Shown: piece after piece, positions 42,454-51,224 of the stretch
How the letters are laid out: each line of letters opens with the position of its first letter
How positions within the stretch are numbered: position 1 is the stretch's first letter
NCBI RefSeq assembly: GCF_013377235.1
Contig: NZ_CP016226.1
Location: 1,860,001-1,924,000 of the forward strand
Direction of reading: 5' to 3'
From: Mannheimia varigena
GTDB taxonomy: Bacteria > Pseudomonadota > Gammaproteobacteria > Enterobacterales > Pasteurellaceae
Length of the DNA stretch: 64,000 bases
The notes under the pieces: generated by a model
What the model was told of the DNA's origin: nothing
Databases searched by the model: none
The model's input: only the letters and a program-made list of their open reading frames with translations
Made by a program: the position numbers and the translations under genes

Positions 42454-43734
42454 ATGGAAAAATTTCGTGTGTACGGTCCATTCTCTCTGAGTGGAACGGT
42501 AGATATTTCAGGTGCAAAAAATGCAGCCCTGCCTATTTTATTTGCCTCTATTTTGGCAGAAAAGCCAGTGACATTAAAAAATGTACCTGATTTAAAAGAT
42601 GTTGATACAACCTTTAAAATTTTACGTCAATTAGGTGTGTCTGTTGAAAAAACAGAGGAAAAAGGCGTTGTTCATATTGATGCAAGTAACATCAATAACT
42701 ATATTGCACCATACGAATTAGTAAAAACAATGCGAGCCTCTATTTGGGCGTTAGCGCCATTAGTTGCACGCTTTAAAGTTGGGCAGGTTTCCTTACCAGG
42801 CGGTTGTACGATTGGTGCTCGACCAGTCGATATGCATATTTCTGGCTTAGAGAAAATGGGAGCTAGAATTGAGTTAGATGAAGGCTATGTAAAAGCAACC
42901 TCACAAGGTCGTTTAAACGGTGCAAGAGTCTATATGGATAAAGTGAGCGTAGGGGCAACTTTATCGGTGATGATGGCAGGTACGCTTGCAAAAGGGACAA
43001 CTATTATTGAAAATGCAGCCCGTGAGCCTGAAATTGTTGATACAGCCGATTTCTTAAATGCAATGGGAGCTAAAATCTCGGGTGCTGGTACAGATATGAT
43101 TACCATTGAAGGAGTAGAGCATTTAGGCGGTTGTGAACACAGCGTTGTGCCAGATCGTATCGAAACAGGGACATTCTTAGTGGCTGCTGCCATTTCTGGT
43201 GGCCGCATTACTTGTCGTAACACCAAAGCTGATACACTTGATGCAGTAATTGAGAAATTACGTGAGGCAGGAATGCAAGTGGATGTTACAGAAAGTACGA
43301 TTACTTTAGATTCACTTGGTCGTCGCCCGAAAGCTGTAAATATTCGCACAATGCCACACCCAGGCTTCCCAACGGATATGCAAGCTCAATTTACGTTACT
43401 AAATGCGGTAGCAGATGGCACAAGTCGTATTACGGAAACAATTTTTGAAAATCGTTTTATGCACATTCCAGAATTAATCCGTATGGGAGCTAAAGCAGAA
43501 ATTGAAGGCAATACTGCTATTTGCTACGGCGTAGATCGTTTGAAATCAGCAGAAGTAATGGCAACCGATCTTCGTGCATCAATCAGCTTAGTATTAGCTG
43601 GCTGTATTGCAAATGGCGAAACTATTGTGGACAGAATTTACCATATCGATCGTGGTTATGAACACATTGAAGAAAAATTACGCGGCATCGGAGCAAGAAT
43701 AGAACGCTTCTCTGCACCATTTGAAGGCGAGTAA
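42454..43734 (+). CDS. murA: UDP-N-acetylglucosamine 1-carboxyvinyltransferase
   Basis: 426 residues; first committed step of peptidoglycan synthesis, transferring enolpyruvate to UDP-GlcNAc. Catalytic Cys118 lies in LPGGCTIGARPVD, so the enzyme should be fosfomycin-sensitive in principle. ISGAKNAALP near the N terminus and the FPTDMQAQF segment complete the family signature. No ribosome site of note (AGGAC at about 42440). Confidence 0.97.
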   Translation: MEKFRVYGPFSLSGTVDISGAKNAALPILFASILAEKPVTLKNVPDLKDVDTTFKILRQLGVSVEKTEEKGVVHIDASNINNYIAPYELVKTMRASIWALAPLVARFKVGQVSLPGGCTIGARPVDMHISGLEKMGARIELDEGYVKATSQGRLNGARVYMDKVSVGATLSVMMAGTLAKGTTIIENAAREPEIVDTADFLNAMGAKISGAGTDMITIEGVEHLGGCEHSVVPDRIETGTFLVAAAISGGRITCRNTKADTLDAVIEKLREAGMQVDVTESTITLDSLGRRPKAVNIRTMPHPGFPTDMQAQFTLLNAVADGTSRITETIFENRFMHIPELIRMGAKAEIEGNTAICYGVDRLKSAEVMATDLRASISLVLAGCIANGETIVDRIYHIDRGYEHIEEKLRGIGARIERFSAPFEGE

Positions 43735-43756
43735 TTGCAAAATTTTTTCAAAAAAT

Positions 43757-43795
43757 AACCGCTTGTTAGTTATATAACTATCAAGCGGTTTTTTA
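43757..43795. terminator. Inverted uptake-signal terminator between murA and ruvC
   Basis: AACCGCTTG (43757-43765) and CAAGCGGTT (43782-43790), with TAGTTAT/ATAACTA inner pairing, make a 17-position stem with one mismatch, followed by TTTTATT. Confidence 0.85.
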
Positions 43796-44374
43796 TTAAC
43801 CTTTCAGCCTAAATCTTCCCCTGCTATAACGGGTTTTCATCAAAGCTAAAATCTGTTCTTTCTCACTATGTACATTTTGCTGACTTTGCTTCGCGACAAT
43901 TAATGAATGTTGCATTGAATGAGCGTGCGTAATGGCAATAGCTAAAGCATCAGCCGCATCTGCTTGTGGTTTAGTTGAAAGTTGTAACATTCGAGTGACC
44001 ATATCTTGAACCTGTACTTTATCGGCAGAGCCAATACCTGTCACGGTTTGCTTAACTAAACGCGCAGCATATTCAAATACCGGTAAATTATGGTTCGCTG
44101 CAGCGACAATGGCTGTTCCTCTAGCTTGGCCGAGTTTTAATGCAGAGTCTGGGTTTTTAGCCATAAACACTTGCTCAATCGCAAACATATCCGGGTGAAA
44201 CTGAGTAATGATTTCACTCACACCGGCATAAATGCGTTGTAAACGGGTTGGCAGATCATCAACAGAAGTACGAATTGCACCGCTGCCGAGATACTCCAAA
44301 TGCCGTCCCGTTTGACGAATAACTCCATAACCGGTCACCCTTGAGCCGGGGTCAATTCCTAAAATAATAGTCAT
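43796..44374 (-). CDS. ruvC: Crossover junction endodeoxyribonuclease RuvC
   Basis: 192-residue Holliday junction resolvase. Acidic catalytic residues are in ILGIDPG (Asp7), FAIEQVF (Glu) and QADAADALAIA (two Asp). Its ATG is only about 17 bases after the hairpin that follows the upstream lipoprotein gene. ruvA and ruvB are not adjacent in this window. Confidence 0.95.
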   Translation of the reverse strand: MTIILGIDPGSRVTGYGVIRQTGRHLEYLGSGAIRTSVDDLPTRLQRIYAGVSEIITQFHPDMFAIEQVFMAKNPDSALKLGQARGTAIVAAANHNLPVFEYAARLVKQTVTGIGSADKVQVQDMVTRMLQLSTKPQADAADALAIAITHAHSMQHSLIVAKQSQQNVHSEKEQILALMKTRYSRGRFRLKG

Positions 44375-44390
44375 ATTGTGGATAGTAAAA

Positions 44391-44419
44391 TAAAAAGCGA
44401 GAGGATATTATCCTCTCGC
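44391..44419 (-). terminator. Terminator of the MliC/ACP-like lipoprotein gene
   Basis: GCGAGAGGAT (44397-44406) and ATCCTCTCGC (44410-44419) form a perfect stem; on the minus strand it is followed by TTTTTATTTT. Confidence 0.85.
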
Positions 44420-44441
44420 CGGGTGATAGAATCAATCAATT

Positions 44442-44975
44442 CTATTTATTTAATCTTGATGTTAATTGTTTATCTACATCACAAAGTTTTGCTAAGATTT
44501 CATCTGAACCTTTACCTAACTTGGTTAGCATACCGGTTGTTTCACCTGTTGCATTTGCAAGTGTAAAGCCGGTTGAAACATTCCAGATATAGTTATCAGA
44601 CTTGAATGATGTAAAGTCTTGGTTTGCGTCATCACGTGCTAATGTAGGGATTTTTTGTGTTTTCTTACCGTTTTGTAATACTAAATTTACTGCTCTAGCA
44701 TCATCGCCTTGGAATACATAGTTTGCAGTAACTAATTTACCACTTTGACAACGATATACGATAGATTTTGAACCGTCAGTTGCTTTTTCTACTTTTACAG
44801 CTGCTGCACCACGAGCTGCATTGCCTGCAATTTCATTAACTTGCTGAGTTGCCTGGTCAGCTGCTTTTGTTACAGGATCTACTGTTGGCTGAGGAGCTGG
44901 TTGATTATTTGCATTAGAACAAGCTGCTAAAACTAAGGTTGCTGCTAAAGCAGGAACGAATTTAACTAATTTCAT
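44442..44975 (-). CDS. Lipoprotein with MliC/ACP-like lysozyme-inhibitor domain
   Basis: 177-residue lipoprotein: lipobox LVLAAC (Cys19), a Pro/Gln/Ala-rich linker to about residue 60, then a beta-rich domain beginning IVYRCQSGKLVTANYVFQ and containing DNYIWNVSTGFTLANA. The Y-x-C-x-x-G-K-x-V opening followed by a W/G-rich strand resembles MliC/PliC lysozyme inhibitors and the ACP adhesin-complex protein of Neisseria. If so, it would protect against host lysozyme. The second Cys (KLCDVDKQ) is near the C terminus. Assignment by pattern only. Confidence 0.65.
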   Translation of the reverse strand: MKLVKFVPALAATLVLAACSNANNQPAPQPTVDPVTKAADQATQQVNEIAGNAARGAAAVKVEKATDGSKSIVYRCQSGKLVTANYVFQGDDARAVNLVLQNGKKTQKIPTLARDDANQDFTSFKSDNYIWNVSTGFTLANATGETTGMLTKLGKGSDEILAKLCDVDKQLTSRLNK

Positions 44976-45058
44976 AGTTTTCTCCTTAAGTAATTTTCAT
45001 AGAATATAGAAGTTGGTACTTCTAATTAATTAGTACGCTATGATAGGAAAAAGTTCAT

Positions 45059-45095
45059 AAAAAAAGAGCATAACTGAAATTATGCTCATTTTTAT
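45059..45095. terminator. Terminator after yebC
   Basis: GAGCATAA (45066-45073) pairs with TTATGCTC (45080-45087), flanked by A-rich and T-rich runs. Confidence 0.8.
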
Positions 45096-45116
45096 ACTTT
45101 TAAACAGGCTGTTTAA

Positions 45117-45857
45117 TTAAAGCAACGCAGCCACTTCATCACTGATTTCACCATTGTGATATACGTTTTGCACATCATCACAATCTTCAAGGCGGTTGAT
45201 TAAATCAAGAAGTTTTGGTGCAGTTTCTGCATCAAGTTCAACGGTGGTTGATGGAATCATAGTCACTTCTGCAGATTCAATTTTGAAACCTGCTTGCTCA
45301 ATACCATCACGCACATCGCCTAAATCTTCCCAAGCAGTATAGATTTCAAATGAGCCGTCTTCTTGTGGCTGAATATCGTCTGCACCCGCTTCGATTGCAG
45401 CTTCCGTTAACGCATCTTCATCGCCTGATGCGATTAGGATTAAGCCTTTTTTGCTGAATAAATAACCTACAGACCCCTCAGTCCCCAAGTTACCACCACA
45501 TTTGGTGAAACTTGGACGAACTTGTGAAATGGTACGGTTTGCGTTATCACTTAAACACTCCACCATTACTGCTGTGCCGCCCGGGCCATAACCTTCGTAG
45601 ATTTTGGTTTCCATATTGGTGTCATCACCACCACCCACACCACGCTCAATCGCACGGTTGATGGTGTCTCGTGTCATATTGCTGGATAACGCTTTATCTA
45701 CCGCTGAACGCAAACGAGGGTTTGCACTCACATCGCCACCGCCGAGTTTGGCTGCGGTCACTAACTCACGAATTAATTTGGTAAAGATTTTTCCACGTTG
45801 TGCATCTTGTGCTGCTTTGCGGTGTTTAATATTTGCCCACTTACTATGGCCTGCCAT
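45117..45857 (-). CDS. yebC: YebC/TACO1-family translation or transcription factor
   Basis: 246-residue cytoplasmic protein with the invariant MAGHSKWANIKHRKAAQD opening. YebC proteins have been described as DNA-binding regulators and, more recently, as ribosome factors easing stalls at proline stretches. Linked to ruvC, nudB and aspS as in many gammaproteobacteria. Confidence 0.95.
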   Translation of the reverse strand: MAGHSKWANIKHRKAAQDAQRGKIFTKLIRELVTAAKLGGGDVSANPRLRSAVDKALSSNMTRDTINRAIERGVGGGDDTNMETKIYEGYGPGGTAVMVECLSDNANRTISQVRPSFTKCGGNLGTEGSVGYLFSKKGLILIASGDEDALTEAAIEAGADDIQPQEDGSFEIYTAWEDLGDVRDGIEQAGFKIESAEVTMIPSTTVELDAETAPKLLDLINRLEDCDDVQNVYHNGEISDEVAALL

Positions 45858-45887
45858 TTTGTTGTCCTCTTAATGAAAATGGTACGG

Positions 45888-46331
45888 TTACTCGCACCTT
45901 AAAATAAATTCTTTGATTGCATCGGCATTATTCGGCGATTTAGTCATCTCAACGGCTTTATCTGCTTCAACCCAACGGTAAGCCAAATGCTCGTTTAAAA
46001 TCGGCTCTTGCTCGCTCTCAAGCGGTAACAAAAACCAATGCTCGACACAGTGTGTAATATTAGGTGCGTATTTATACCGAAAATGCGGAAAAATTTCAAA
46101 TTCTATCTGCTTTTGACAATCGACAAGCGGTCGTGTTTCAGCGGAAATTTGCAAACCGATTTCCTCGAACACTTCGCGCTCAGCAGCTTCAATCGGCTTT
46201 TCGCCTATTTCGATAGAGCCTGTTACCGACTGCCAAAATTCAGGATCATCTTTGCGTTGTAACATCAACACTCGGCGAGTGTTTTGGGCGTAAATCACCA
46301 CTAGCACACTATTTGGATTTTTATACTGCAT
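45888..46331 (-). CDS. nudB: Dihydroneopterin triphosphate diphosphatase, Nudix family
   Basis: 147 residues with a full Nudix box G-x5-E-x7-REVFEEIGL (about residues 38-60). NudB removes pyrophosphate from dihydroneopterin triphosphate in folate synthesis. The start overlaps the stop of the upstream EamA gene by one base. Genomic linkage with yebC and aspS supports NudB over other Nudix enzymes. Confidence 0.9.
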   Translation of the reverse strand: MQYKNPNSVLVVIYAQNTRRVLMLQRKDDPEFWQSVTGSIEIGEKPIEAAEREVFEEIGLQISAETRPLVDCQKQIEFEIFPHFRYKYAPNITHCVEHWFLLPLESEQEPILNEHLAYRWVEADKAVEMTKSPNNADAIKEFILRCE

Positions 46332-47206
46332 TAATTGATTACCACCAAAATAGCTGCAATTACCACTAAAATTAGCCCGACAAAATCTTGAATTTTCAGA
46401 CGTTCTTTAAAAATAAAGTAGGAAATGCCTAAAATAAAGAAAATTTCCACCTGCCCGAGGGTTTTCACAAAGGCGACGTGGTTGAGGCTCATTGCGTTAA
46501 ACCAGCCGAATGAGCCGAGAAAAGAGAATAGGCTGGTGAGCATTCCTAGTTTCGGGAATTGGAAAAATTTGGTCAGCGTTTCTTTTTGGAGAAGGGCTAA
46601 ATAGACCACCAAAAGCACCGCTTCAAACGTGATCACAGTAAACAGCACCCACGCCGCTGAAATTAAAAAATGGCTGTTGAGCTGCAGACTGGCCTCCCGA
46701 ACCCAAAGTGAGGTGAGGGCGAAGCACAAACCGCTACTGATGCCGAGAAACAGCGTTTTCCACGAAAGTTGGCGTAAATTGCCGCTGCCGGTCATCAGGA
46801 AAATCGCCACGCCACCTAACAGCACGCCTAGCCAACCGATTGGGCTGATGGTTACGCCGAAAAACAGCACCCCAAGCAGTGCCGCCCAAACGGCTTCACT
46901 TTTGGCTAAACCCACGCCGATGGCATAATTTTTTAAGTGAAAGAGCTGAACCATTAATGAGGTCGCCCAAATTTGAGCTAAGCCTGCACCCACCACATAC
47001 ACAAAAAAGAGCTGTGGGAAATTCGGTAAAGTCAGTGATTCATCGTGCCAATATAAAAACACCAAATAGCCACTTGCTAATGGCACGGCGTAGAAAAAGC
47101 GAGCAAGGGTAACACCCAGCACTGGCACATCTCGGCTGAGCTGTTTTTGAAAGGCATTGCGACCGGCTTGAGCCACCGCAGCAAGTAGAGTAAACCAAAT
47201 CCACAT
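46331..47206 (-). CDS. EamA/DMT-family transporter
   Basis: 291-residue inner-membrane protein with ten predicted helices in two EamA repeats (for example VGLAKSEAVWAALLGVLFFGV and FFILGISYFIFKERLKIQDF; the conserved Glu-Arg-Leu precedes the last helix). Substrate unknown; relatives export amino acids or metabolites. First gene of EamA-nudB-yebC. Confidence 0.85.
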   Translation of the reverse strand: MWIWFTLLAAVAQAGRNAFQKQLSRDVPVLGVTLARFFYAVPLASGYLVFLYWHDESLTLPNFPQLFFVYVVGAGLAQIWATSLMVQLFHLKNYAIGVGLAKSEAVWAALLGVLFFGVTISPIGWLGVLLGGVAIFLMTGSGNLRQLSWKTLFLGISSGLCFALTSLWVREASLQLNSHFLISAAWVLFTVITFEAVLLVVYLALLQKETLTKFFQFPKLGMLTSLFSFLGSFGWFNAMSLNHVAFVKTLGQVEIFFILGISYFIFKERLKIQDFVGLILVVIAAILVVIN

Positions 47207-47308
47207 AGTGATCCCTCACAACAAAAGATAACAAATCTTACTCCTTTATTAACCATTTGCAAGCGGTCTAAAAAGCTCTAAAATTTGCAAAAACAATTTT
47301 GGCAACAA

Positions 47309-48154
47309 ATGATGATGACTTTTCCCCATATTTACATCGGCACAGGCGGCTATGCCGACACCGATCTGCTCGGCACACTTTATCCTTTCGGCACGAAAAA
47401 AGAGGATTTTCTGGCGGTTTACAGCCAGCATTACGACACGCTCGAAATCAATAGCACTTTCCACGCTCCCATTGGGCAGAAAGCTTTTGAGGGAATGGTA
47501 CAGAAAGCGGAGGGGAGGCTGAATTTTTCGGTGAAATTACACCAAGATTTCAGCCACCAACGCACCGCAGTTTTAGAGCAAGCTCAAGCCTTTTTGAATG
47601 TGTTGCAACCGCTTATGGAGCAAAATGTATTGGCGAATTTGTTTATTCAGTTCCCAACTCAATTTGAACGCACGCTACCCAATCGCCGTTATTTGGGTGA
47701 ATTGATAAAATGGTTTGAAAATCAACCGCTTGCGATTGAGTTTCGCCATCCAAGTTGGCATATTTCGCCTGTGTTTGACACCTTTGCGAACAGCCCAAAT
47801 CTGATTTGGTGCAATGTGGATTATCCGCAGAATATCGGTTTGCCAGCGTTTCATTTTTTCGCAAACCAACGCACCGCTTATTTACGACTGCATGGTCGCA
47901 ATTCTGATTGGTGGAAAGGGCAAAGTGCGGCAGAACGCCACGATTATCGTTATTCGGACGAAGAGTTGAACGGTTTGGCAGATTTGCTGTTTCATCGAAA
48001 AGCAGAGTTCGACAAACTCTATCTCTACTTTGAAAACACCACCAAAAGTCACGCATTTTATAATATCCAAACGCTCAAAGGATTTTTGGCGGAGAAAGGA
48101 TTTCAGATAAAACCTGTGCCGGAGCATTTGTTAGGACAGCAGAGTTTGTTTTAA
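47309..48154 (+). CDS. DUF72/YecE-family protein
   Basis: About 281 residues in a TIM-barrel-like fold. Family features: IYIGTGGY near the N terminus, YDTLEINSTFH, the AIEFRHPSWH strand, and YLRLHGRN with W and Y downstream. DUF72 proteins are structurally similar to sugar isomerase/endonuclease barrels, but no reaction is established. Three consecutive ATG codons (47309, 47312, 47315) can start it; the frame extends upstream only to a TTG. Uptake-signal-like DNA lies just upstream. Confidence 0.85.
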   Translation: MMMTFPHIYIGTGGYADTDLLGTLYPFGTKKEDFLAVYSQHYDTLEINSTFHAPIGQKAFEGMVQKAEGRLNFSVKLHQDFSHQRTAVLEQAQAFLNVLQPLMEQNVLANLFIQFPTQFERTLPNRRYLGELIKWFENQPLAIEFRHPSWHISPVFDTFANSPNLIWCNVDYPQNIGLPAFHFFANQRTAYLRLHGRNSDWWKGQSAAERHDYRYSDEELNGLADLLFHRKAEFDKLYLYFENTTKSHAFYNIQTLKGFLAEKGFQIKPVPEHLLGQQSLF

Positions 48155-48158
48155 CCCA

Positions 48159-48186
48159 AAAAGAAAAAAGAGCAGCGGAGCTGCTC
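48159..48186 (-). terminator. Terminator of aspS
   Basis: GAGCAGC (48170-48176) pairs with GCTGCTC (48180-48186); on the minus strand a T-rich run follows. Confidence 0.7.
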
Positions 48187-48198
48187 AATTATGCGTAA

Positions 48199-48219
48199 CC
48201 CGGCACGGCTCGTGCCGGG
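48199..48219. repeat. GC-rich palindrome between the DUF72 gene and aspS
   Basis: CCCGGCACG (48199-48207) and CGTGCCGGG (48211-48219), a 9-bp perfect stem with a 3-base loop, unlike its AT-rich surroundings; REP-like. Confidence 0.6.
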
Positions 48220-48239
48220 AGCTAAAAGCTATTTGCAAA

Positions 48240-50015
48240 TTATTCGGCTTTTTCAACCGCTTTCACCGTAATCGCCAACTCATCCAACGCTTTCGGATTT
48301 GCATAGCTTGGTGCTTCTGTCATTAAACACGCTGCTGCGGTAGTTTTCGGGAAGGCGATCACATCACGAATGTTGTCGGTGCCGGTAATCAACATTGTTA
48401 AGCGGTCTAAACCGAACGCTAAACCTGCGTGTGGTGGTGTACCGAATTTTAACGCATCAAGCAAGAAGCCGAATTTCTCTTGTTGCTCTTCTTCGTTAAT
48501 GCCTAAAATGCTGAACACGGTTTGTTGCATTTGTTGGCTGAAAATACGCACTGAGCCGCCGCCCACTTCGTAGCCGTTGATCACCATATCATAAGCATTC
48601 GCCACCGCATTTTCAGGATCTTTCACCAACTCTTCCGGCGATAAATCTTTTGGCGAGGTGAATGGGTGGTGCATTGCGGATAAATTGCCTTCGTCATCAC
48701 GCTCAAACATTGGGAAATCAACCACCCACAATGGTTTCCACGCTTTGGTGTCGGTTAAGCCTAAATCATTACCCACTTTCAAACGTAATGCACCGATAGC
48801 GTTGGTTGCCACGTTCCAGTTGTCTGCACCGAAGAACACGATGTCATCTTTTTGTAGATTTAAACGTTCAAATAAGGCTTTTAACACCTCTTCGTTTAAG
48901 AATTTTGCCACCGGGCTTTGAATACCTTCTAAGCCGGCGTTTACGTCATTCACTTTCAACCACGCTAAGCCTTTTGCTCCGTAAATGCCGACAAATTGAG
49001 TGTAGTCATCAATATTTTTACGAGTGAGCGATGCCCCATTTGGTACACGAAGAGCCACAACACGCCCTTTCGGATCGTTCGCTGGGCCGCTGAATACTTT
49101 GAAATCGACCGATTTTAAAATATCCGCCACGTCCACCATTTCTAACGGGTTACGCAAGTCCGGTTTGTCTGAGCCGAAACGTTGCATCGCTTCTGCCCAC
49201 GTCATCATTGGGAATTTGCCTAAGTCCACGTTCAAGCGGTCTAACCATAAGCCGTGAATCATCTCTTCCATTAACGCACGTACTTCTTCGGCGGTTAAGA
49301 ACGAGGTTTCCACATCGATTTGGGTAAATTCCGGCTGGCGATCTGCACGCAAATCTTCGTCACGGAAACATTTTACGATTTGGTAGTAACGGTCAAAGCT
49401 CGACATCATCAGCAACTGTTTGAAAAGTTGTGGAGATTGTGGCAATGCATAGAATTTGCCTTTATGCACACGGCTTGGCACTAAATAGTCACGAGCCCCT
49501 TCAGGTGTCGCTTTGGTAAGCATTGGGGTTTCGATGTCTAAGAAACCGTGGTCGTCCATAAAGCGGCGAACGAAACTCGTGATTTTGGCACGGGTTTTGA
49601 GTTTTTCTGCCATTTCAGGGCGGCGTAAATCCAAATAGCGATATTTCAAACGCTGTTCTTCGGTGTTGGTTTGGTTGAAGTCAAGCGGCATCACTTCAGC
49701 GTTGTTATATACCACTAGATTTTTCACCAAGACTTCAATTTCACCGGTCGCCATCTCTTTGTTGATTTGCGATTCATCACGGGCGATCACCTCACCTTGA
49801 ATCTGCACGCAGGCTTCTGAACGTAGAGCAGAGGCTTGTTTGAAAAGTGCCTCGTCTTTCTCATCGAAAAACACTTGCACAATGCCTTCACGGTCACGAA
49901 TTTGCATAAAAATAAAACGACCAAGGTTACGAACACGGTGAACCCAACCGCTTAATATCACGGCTTGTCCAACATGAGTGCGGTTTAGGTGGCCGCAATA
50001 GTGAGAACGCATCAT
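48240..50015 (-). CDS. aspS: Aspartyl-tRNA synthetase
   Basis: Class II aminoacyl-tRNA synthetase, 591 residues from ATG at 50015 (590 if the adjacent ATG at 50012 is used, the E. coli length). N-terminal OB-fold anticodon domain (SGWVHRVRNLGRFIFMQIRD, cited by WVHRVRNLG), class II motifs 2 (FRDEDLRADRQPEFTQID) and 3 (GLAFGLDRLTM), and the bacterial GAD insertion. AGGA precedes the start by 7 bases. The longer open frame upstream of 50015 is not translated by homology. Confidence 0.96.
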   Translation of the reverse strand: MMRSHYCGHLNRTHVGQAVILSGWVHRVRNLGRFIFMQIRDREGIVQVFFDEKDEALFKQASALRSEACVQIQGEVIARDESQINKEMATGEIEVLVKNLVVYNNAEVMPLDFNQTNTEEQRLKYRYLDLRRPEMAEKLKTRAKITSFVRRFMDDHGFLDIETPMLTKATPEGARDYLVPSRVHKGKFYALPQSPQLFKQLLMMSSFDRYYQIVKCFRDEDLRADRQPEFTQIDVETSFLTAEEVRALMEEMIHGLWLDRLNVDLGKFPMMTWAEAMQRFGSDKPDLRNPLEMVDVADILKSVDFKVFSGPANDPKGRVVALRVPNGASLTRKNIDDYTQFVGIYGAKGLAWLKVNDVNAGLEGIQSPVAKFLNEEVLKALFERLNLQKDDIVFFGADNWNVATNAIGALRLKVGNDLGLTDTKAWKPLWVVDFPMFERDDEGNLSAMHHPFTSPKDLSPEELVKDPENAVANAYDMVINGYEVGGGSVRIFSQQMQQTVFSILGINEEEQQEKFGFLLDALKFGTPPHAGLAFGLDRLTMLITGTDNIRDVIAFPKTTAAACLMTEAPSYANPKALDELAITVKAVEKAE

Positions 50016-50113
50016 AAAATTATCCTTTTGAATTTTGAAAATGATTGCCCGAACATCGGGGAAAACTTGCAAATTATAGCGGAAATTGGCTTGAAAGTGA
50101 GAAATAAAAACAC

Positions 50114-50171
50114 ACAAGCGGTGATTTTTACTCAAATTTTTGCAAAATGTTGATTAAAAATCACCGCTTGT
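50114..50171 (-). terminator. Inverted uptake-signal terminator of lysO
   Basis: ACAAGCGGTGATTTTTA (50114-50130) and its exact reverse complement (50155-50171) form a 17-bp stem three bases after the lysO stop. Confidence 0.8.
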
Positions 50172-50174
50172 AAC

Positions 50175-51086
50175 TTAGCCTTCTAACCCAATAAAAATTG
50201 CCAGCAAGAGTGGTGCGGCTAAATTCACAATAAATCCGAAGCTAATCGCTAGTGGTACAATTTGAATACCGCCTGATTTTTGAATAATTGGGAGCATACA
50301 ATCCAGCGAGGTTGCTCCGCCGATTCCAACGGCGGTGGAGGGGAATTGTCGCATAAACAGTGGCACTAAAAACAGACATAAAATTTCGCGGGAAATATCG
50401 TTAAAAAAGGCGATACTGCCGTAAATCGGACCCCACACATCGTTCACCAACACGCTTGAAAGCGAATACCAACCGAAAGCAGAAGCAAAGGTTAAGCCTT
50501 TGGCGAGCGAAATATCCAGCAAGAAAGCGGAAATTACACCGCCAATTAACGAACTTGCCACCATTACGATAGAAGTATAAATCCCCCGTTTGTTGAAAAA
50601 CACCTCACGCAATGGAATGCCGCTGTTGCGAAGCTGAATACCCACCCCGAAAATCATCACTTCTAAAACATAAGTACTTGAGTGTAAAGGGAAATCTACA
50701 GAGCCTTTAGTGTAATAGCCAATAATGCCGCCTAGTAAGGTTACGCCGATTAATTTGAGGGAATCAATTAATAAATGCAGGCGAGAGGGTAATTCGTCTT
50801 GATTTACTTCTTCTCGTTTCATTGGCTGAAATTTGTCGTAAATCACCAATCCTACAATGTTAGAAAGCAGCAAAATCGCCACCAAACTAAACGCCATTCC
50901 GCCGATTTGCGGCAGCTCGGTTAAGATGTTGTCAATTTGTCCGAGCGAAATCCCCATTACCAACAAAATCAGGTAAAGGCAGATGTTCACCACTTTATTG
51001 ACGATTGCCATATAGCGGTGGTTTTTAACCGTGATTAGGTAACCCAGAAAGAGGGGAATCAGCACAATGGCTAAACCGTAGAGCAT
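50175..51086 (-). CDS. lysO: Lysine exporter LysO (DUF340/YbjE family)
   Basis: 303-residue polytopic inner-membrane protein with about eight or nine helices. Shares the LysO core: LLLIDSLKLIG region, FGVGIQLRNSG, ASAFGWYSLSSVLV and GGATSLDCMLP (conserved Asp). LysO mediates lysine export in E. coli. It is transcribed away from dinB; the LexA box lies between them. Confidence 0.88.
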   Translation of the reverse strand: MLYGLAIVLIPLFLGYLITVKNHRYMAIVNKVVNICLYLILLVMGISLGQIDNILTELPQIGGMAFSLVAILLLSNIVGLVIYDKFQPMKREEVNQDELPSRLHLLIDSLKLIGVTLLGGIIGYYTKGSVDFPLHSSTYVLEVMIFGVGIQLRNSGIPLREVFFNKRGIYTSIVMVASSLIGGVISAFLLDISLAKGLTFASAFGWYSLSSVLVNDVWGPIYGSIAFFNDISREILCLFLVPLFMRQFPSTAVGIGGATSLDCMLPIIQKSGGIQIVPLAISFGFIVNLAAPLLLAIFIGLEG

Positions 51087-51152
51087 TTTTTTATCCTTAT
51101 TTTAATTATTTTGTAGAGCTTGAAATTCTAACAACAAGAGCATAAAATAAAA

Positions 51153-51168
51153 CTGTTTTTATATACAG
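51153..51168. promoter_or_regulatory. LexA (SOS) box upstream of dinB
   Basis: CTGT-TTTTATAT-ACAG, an exact CTGT-N8-ACAG palindrome flanked by AA and TT, 57 bases before the dinB start. SOS control of dinB is established in relatives. Confidence 0.85.
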
Positions 51169-51224
51169 TTTTTTTTTGTGAGAAAGAAGGCGGCAAGCGG
51201 TCGTTTTTGAGGAAAATTTTGCAA

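Noticed and set aside
51087..51152. A lysine riboswitch before lysO
   Set aside because: The interval is too short and lacks any conserved lysine-riboswitch elements.
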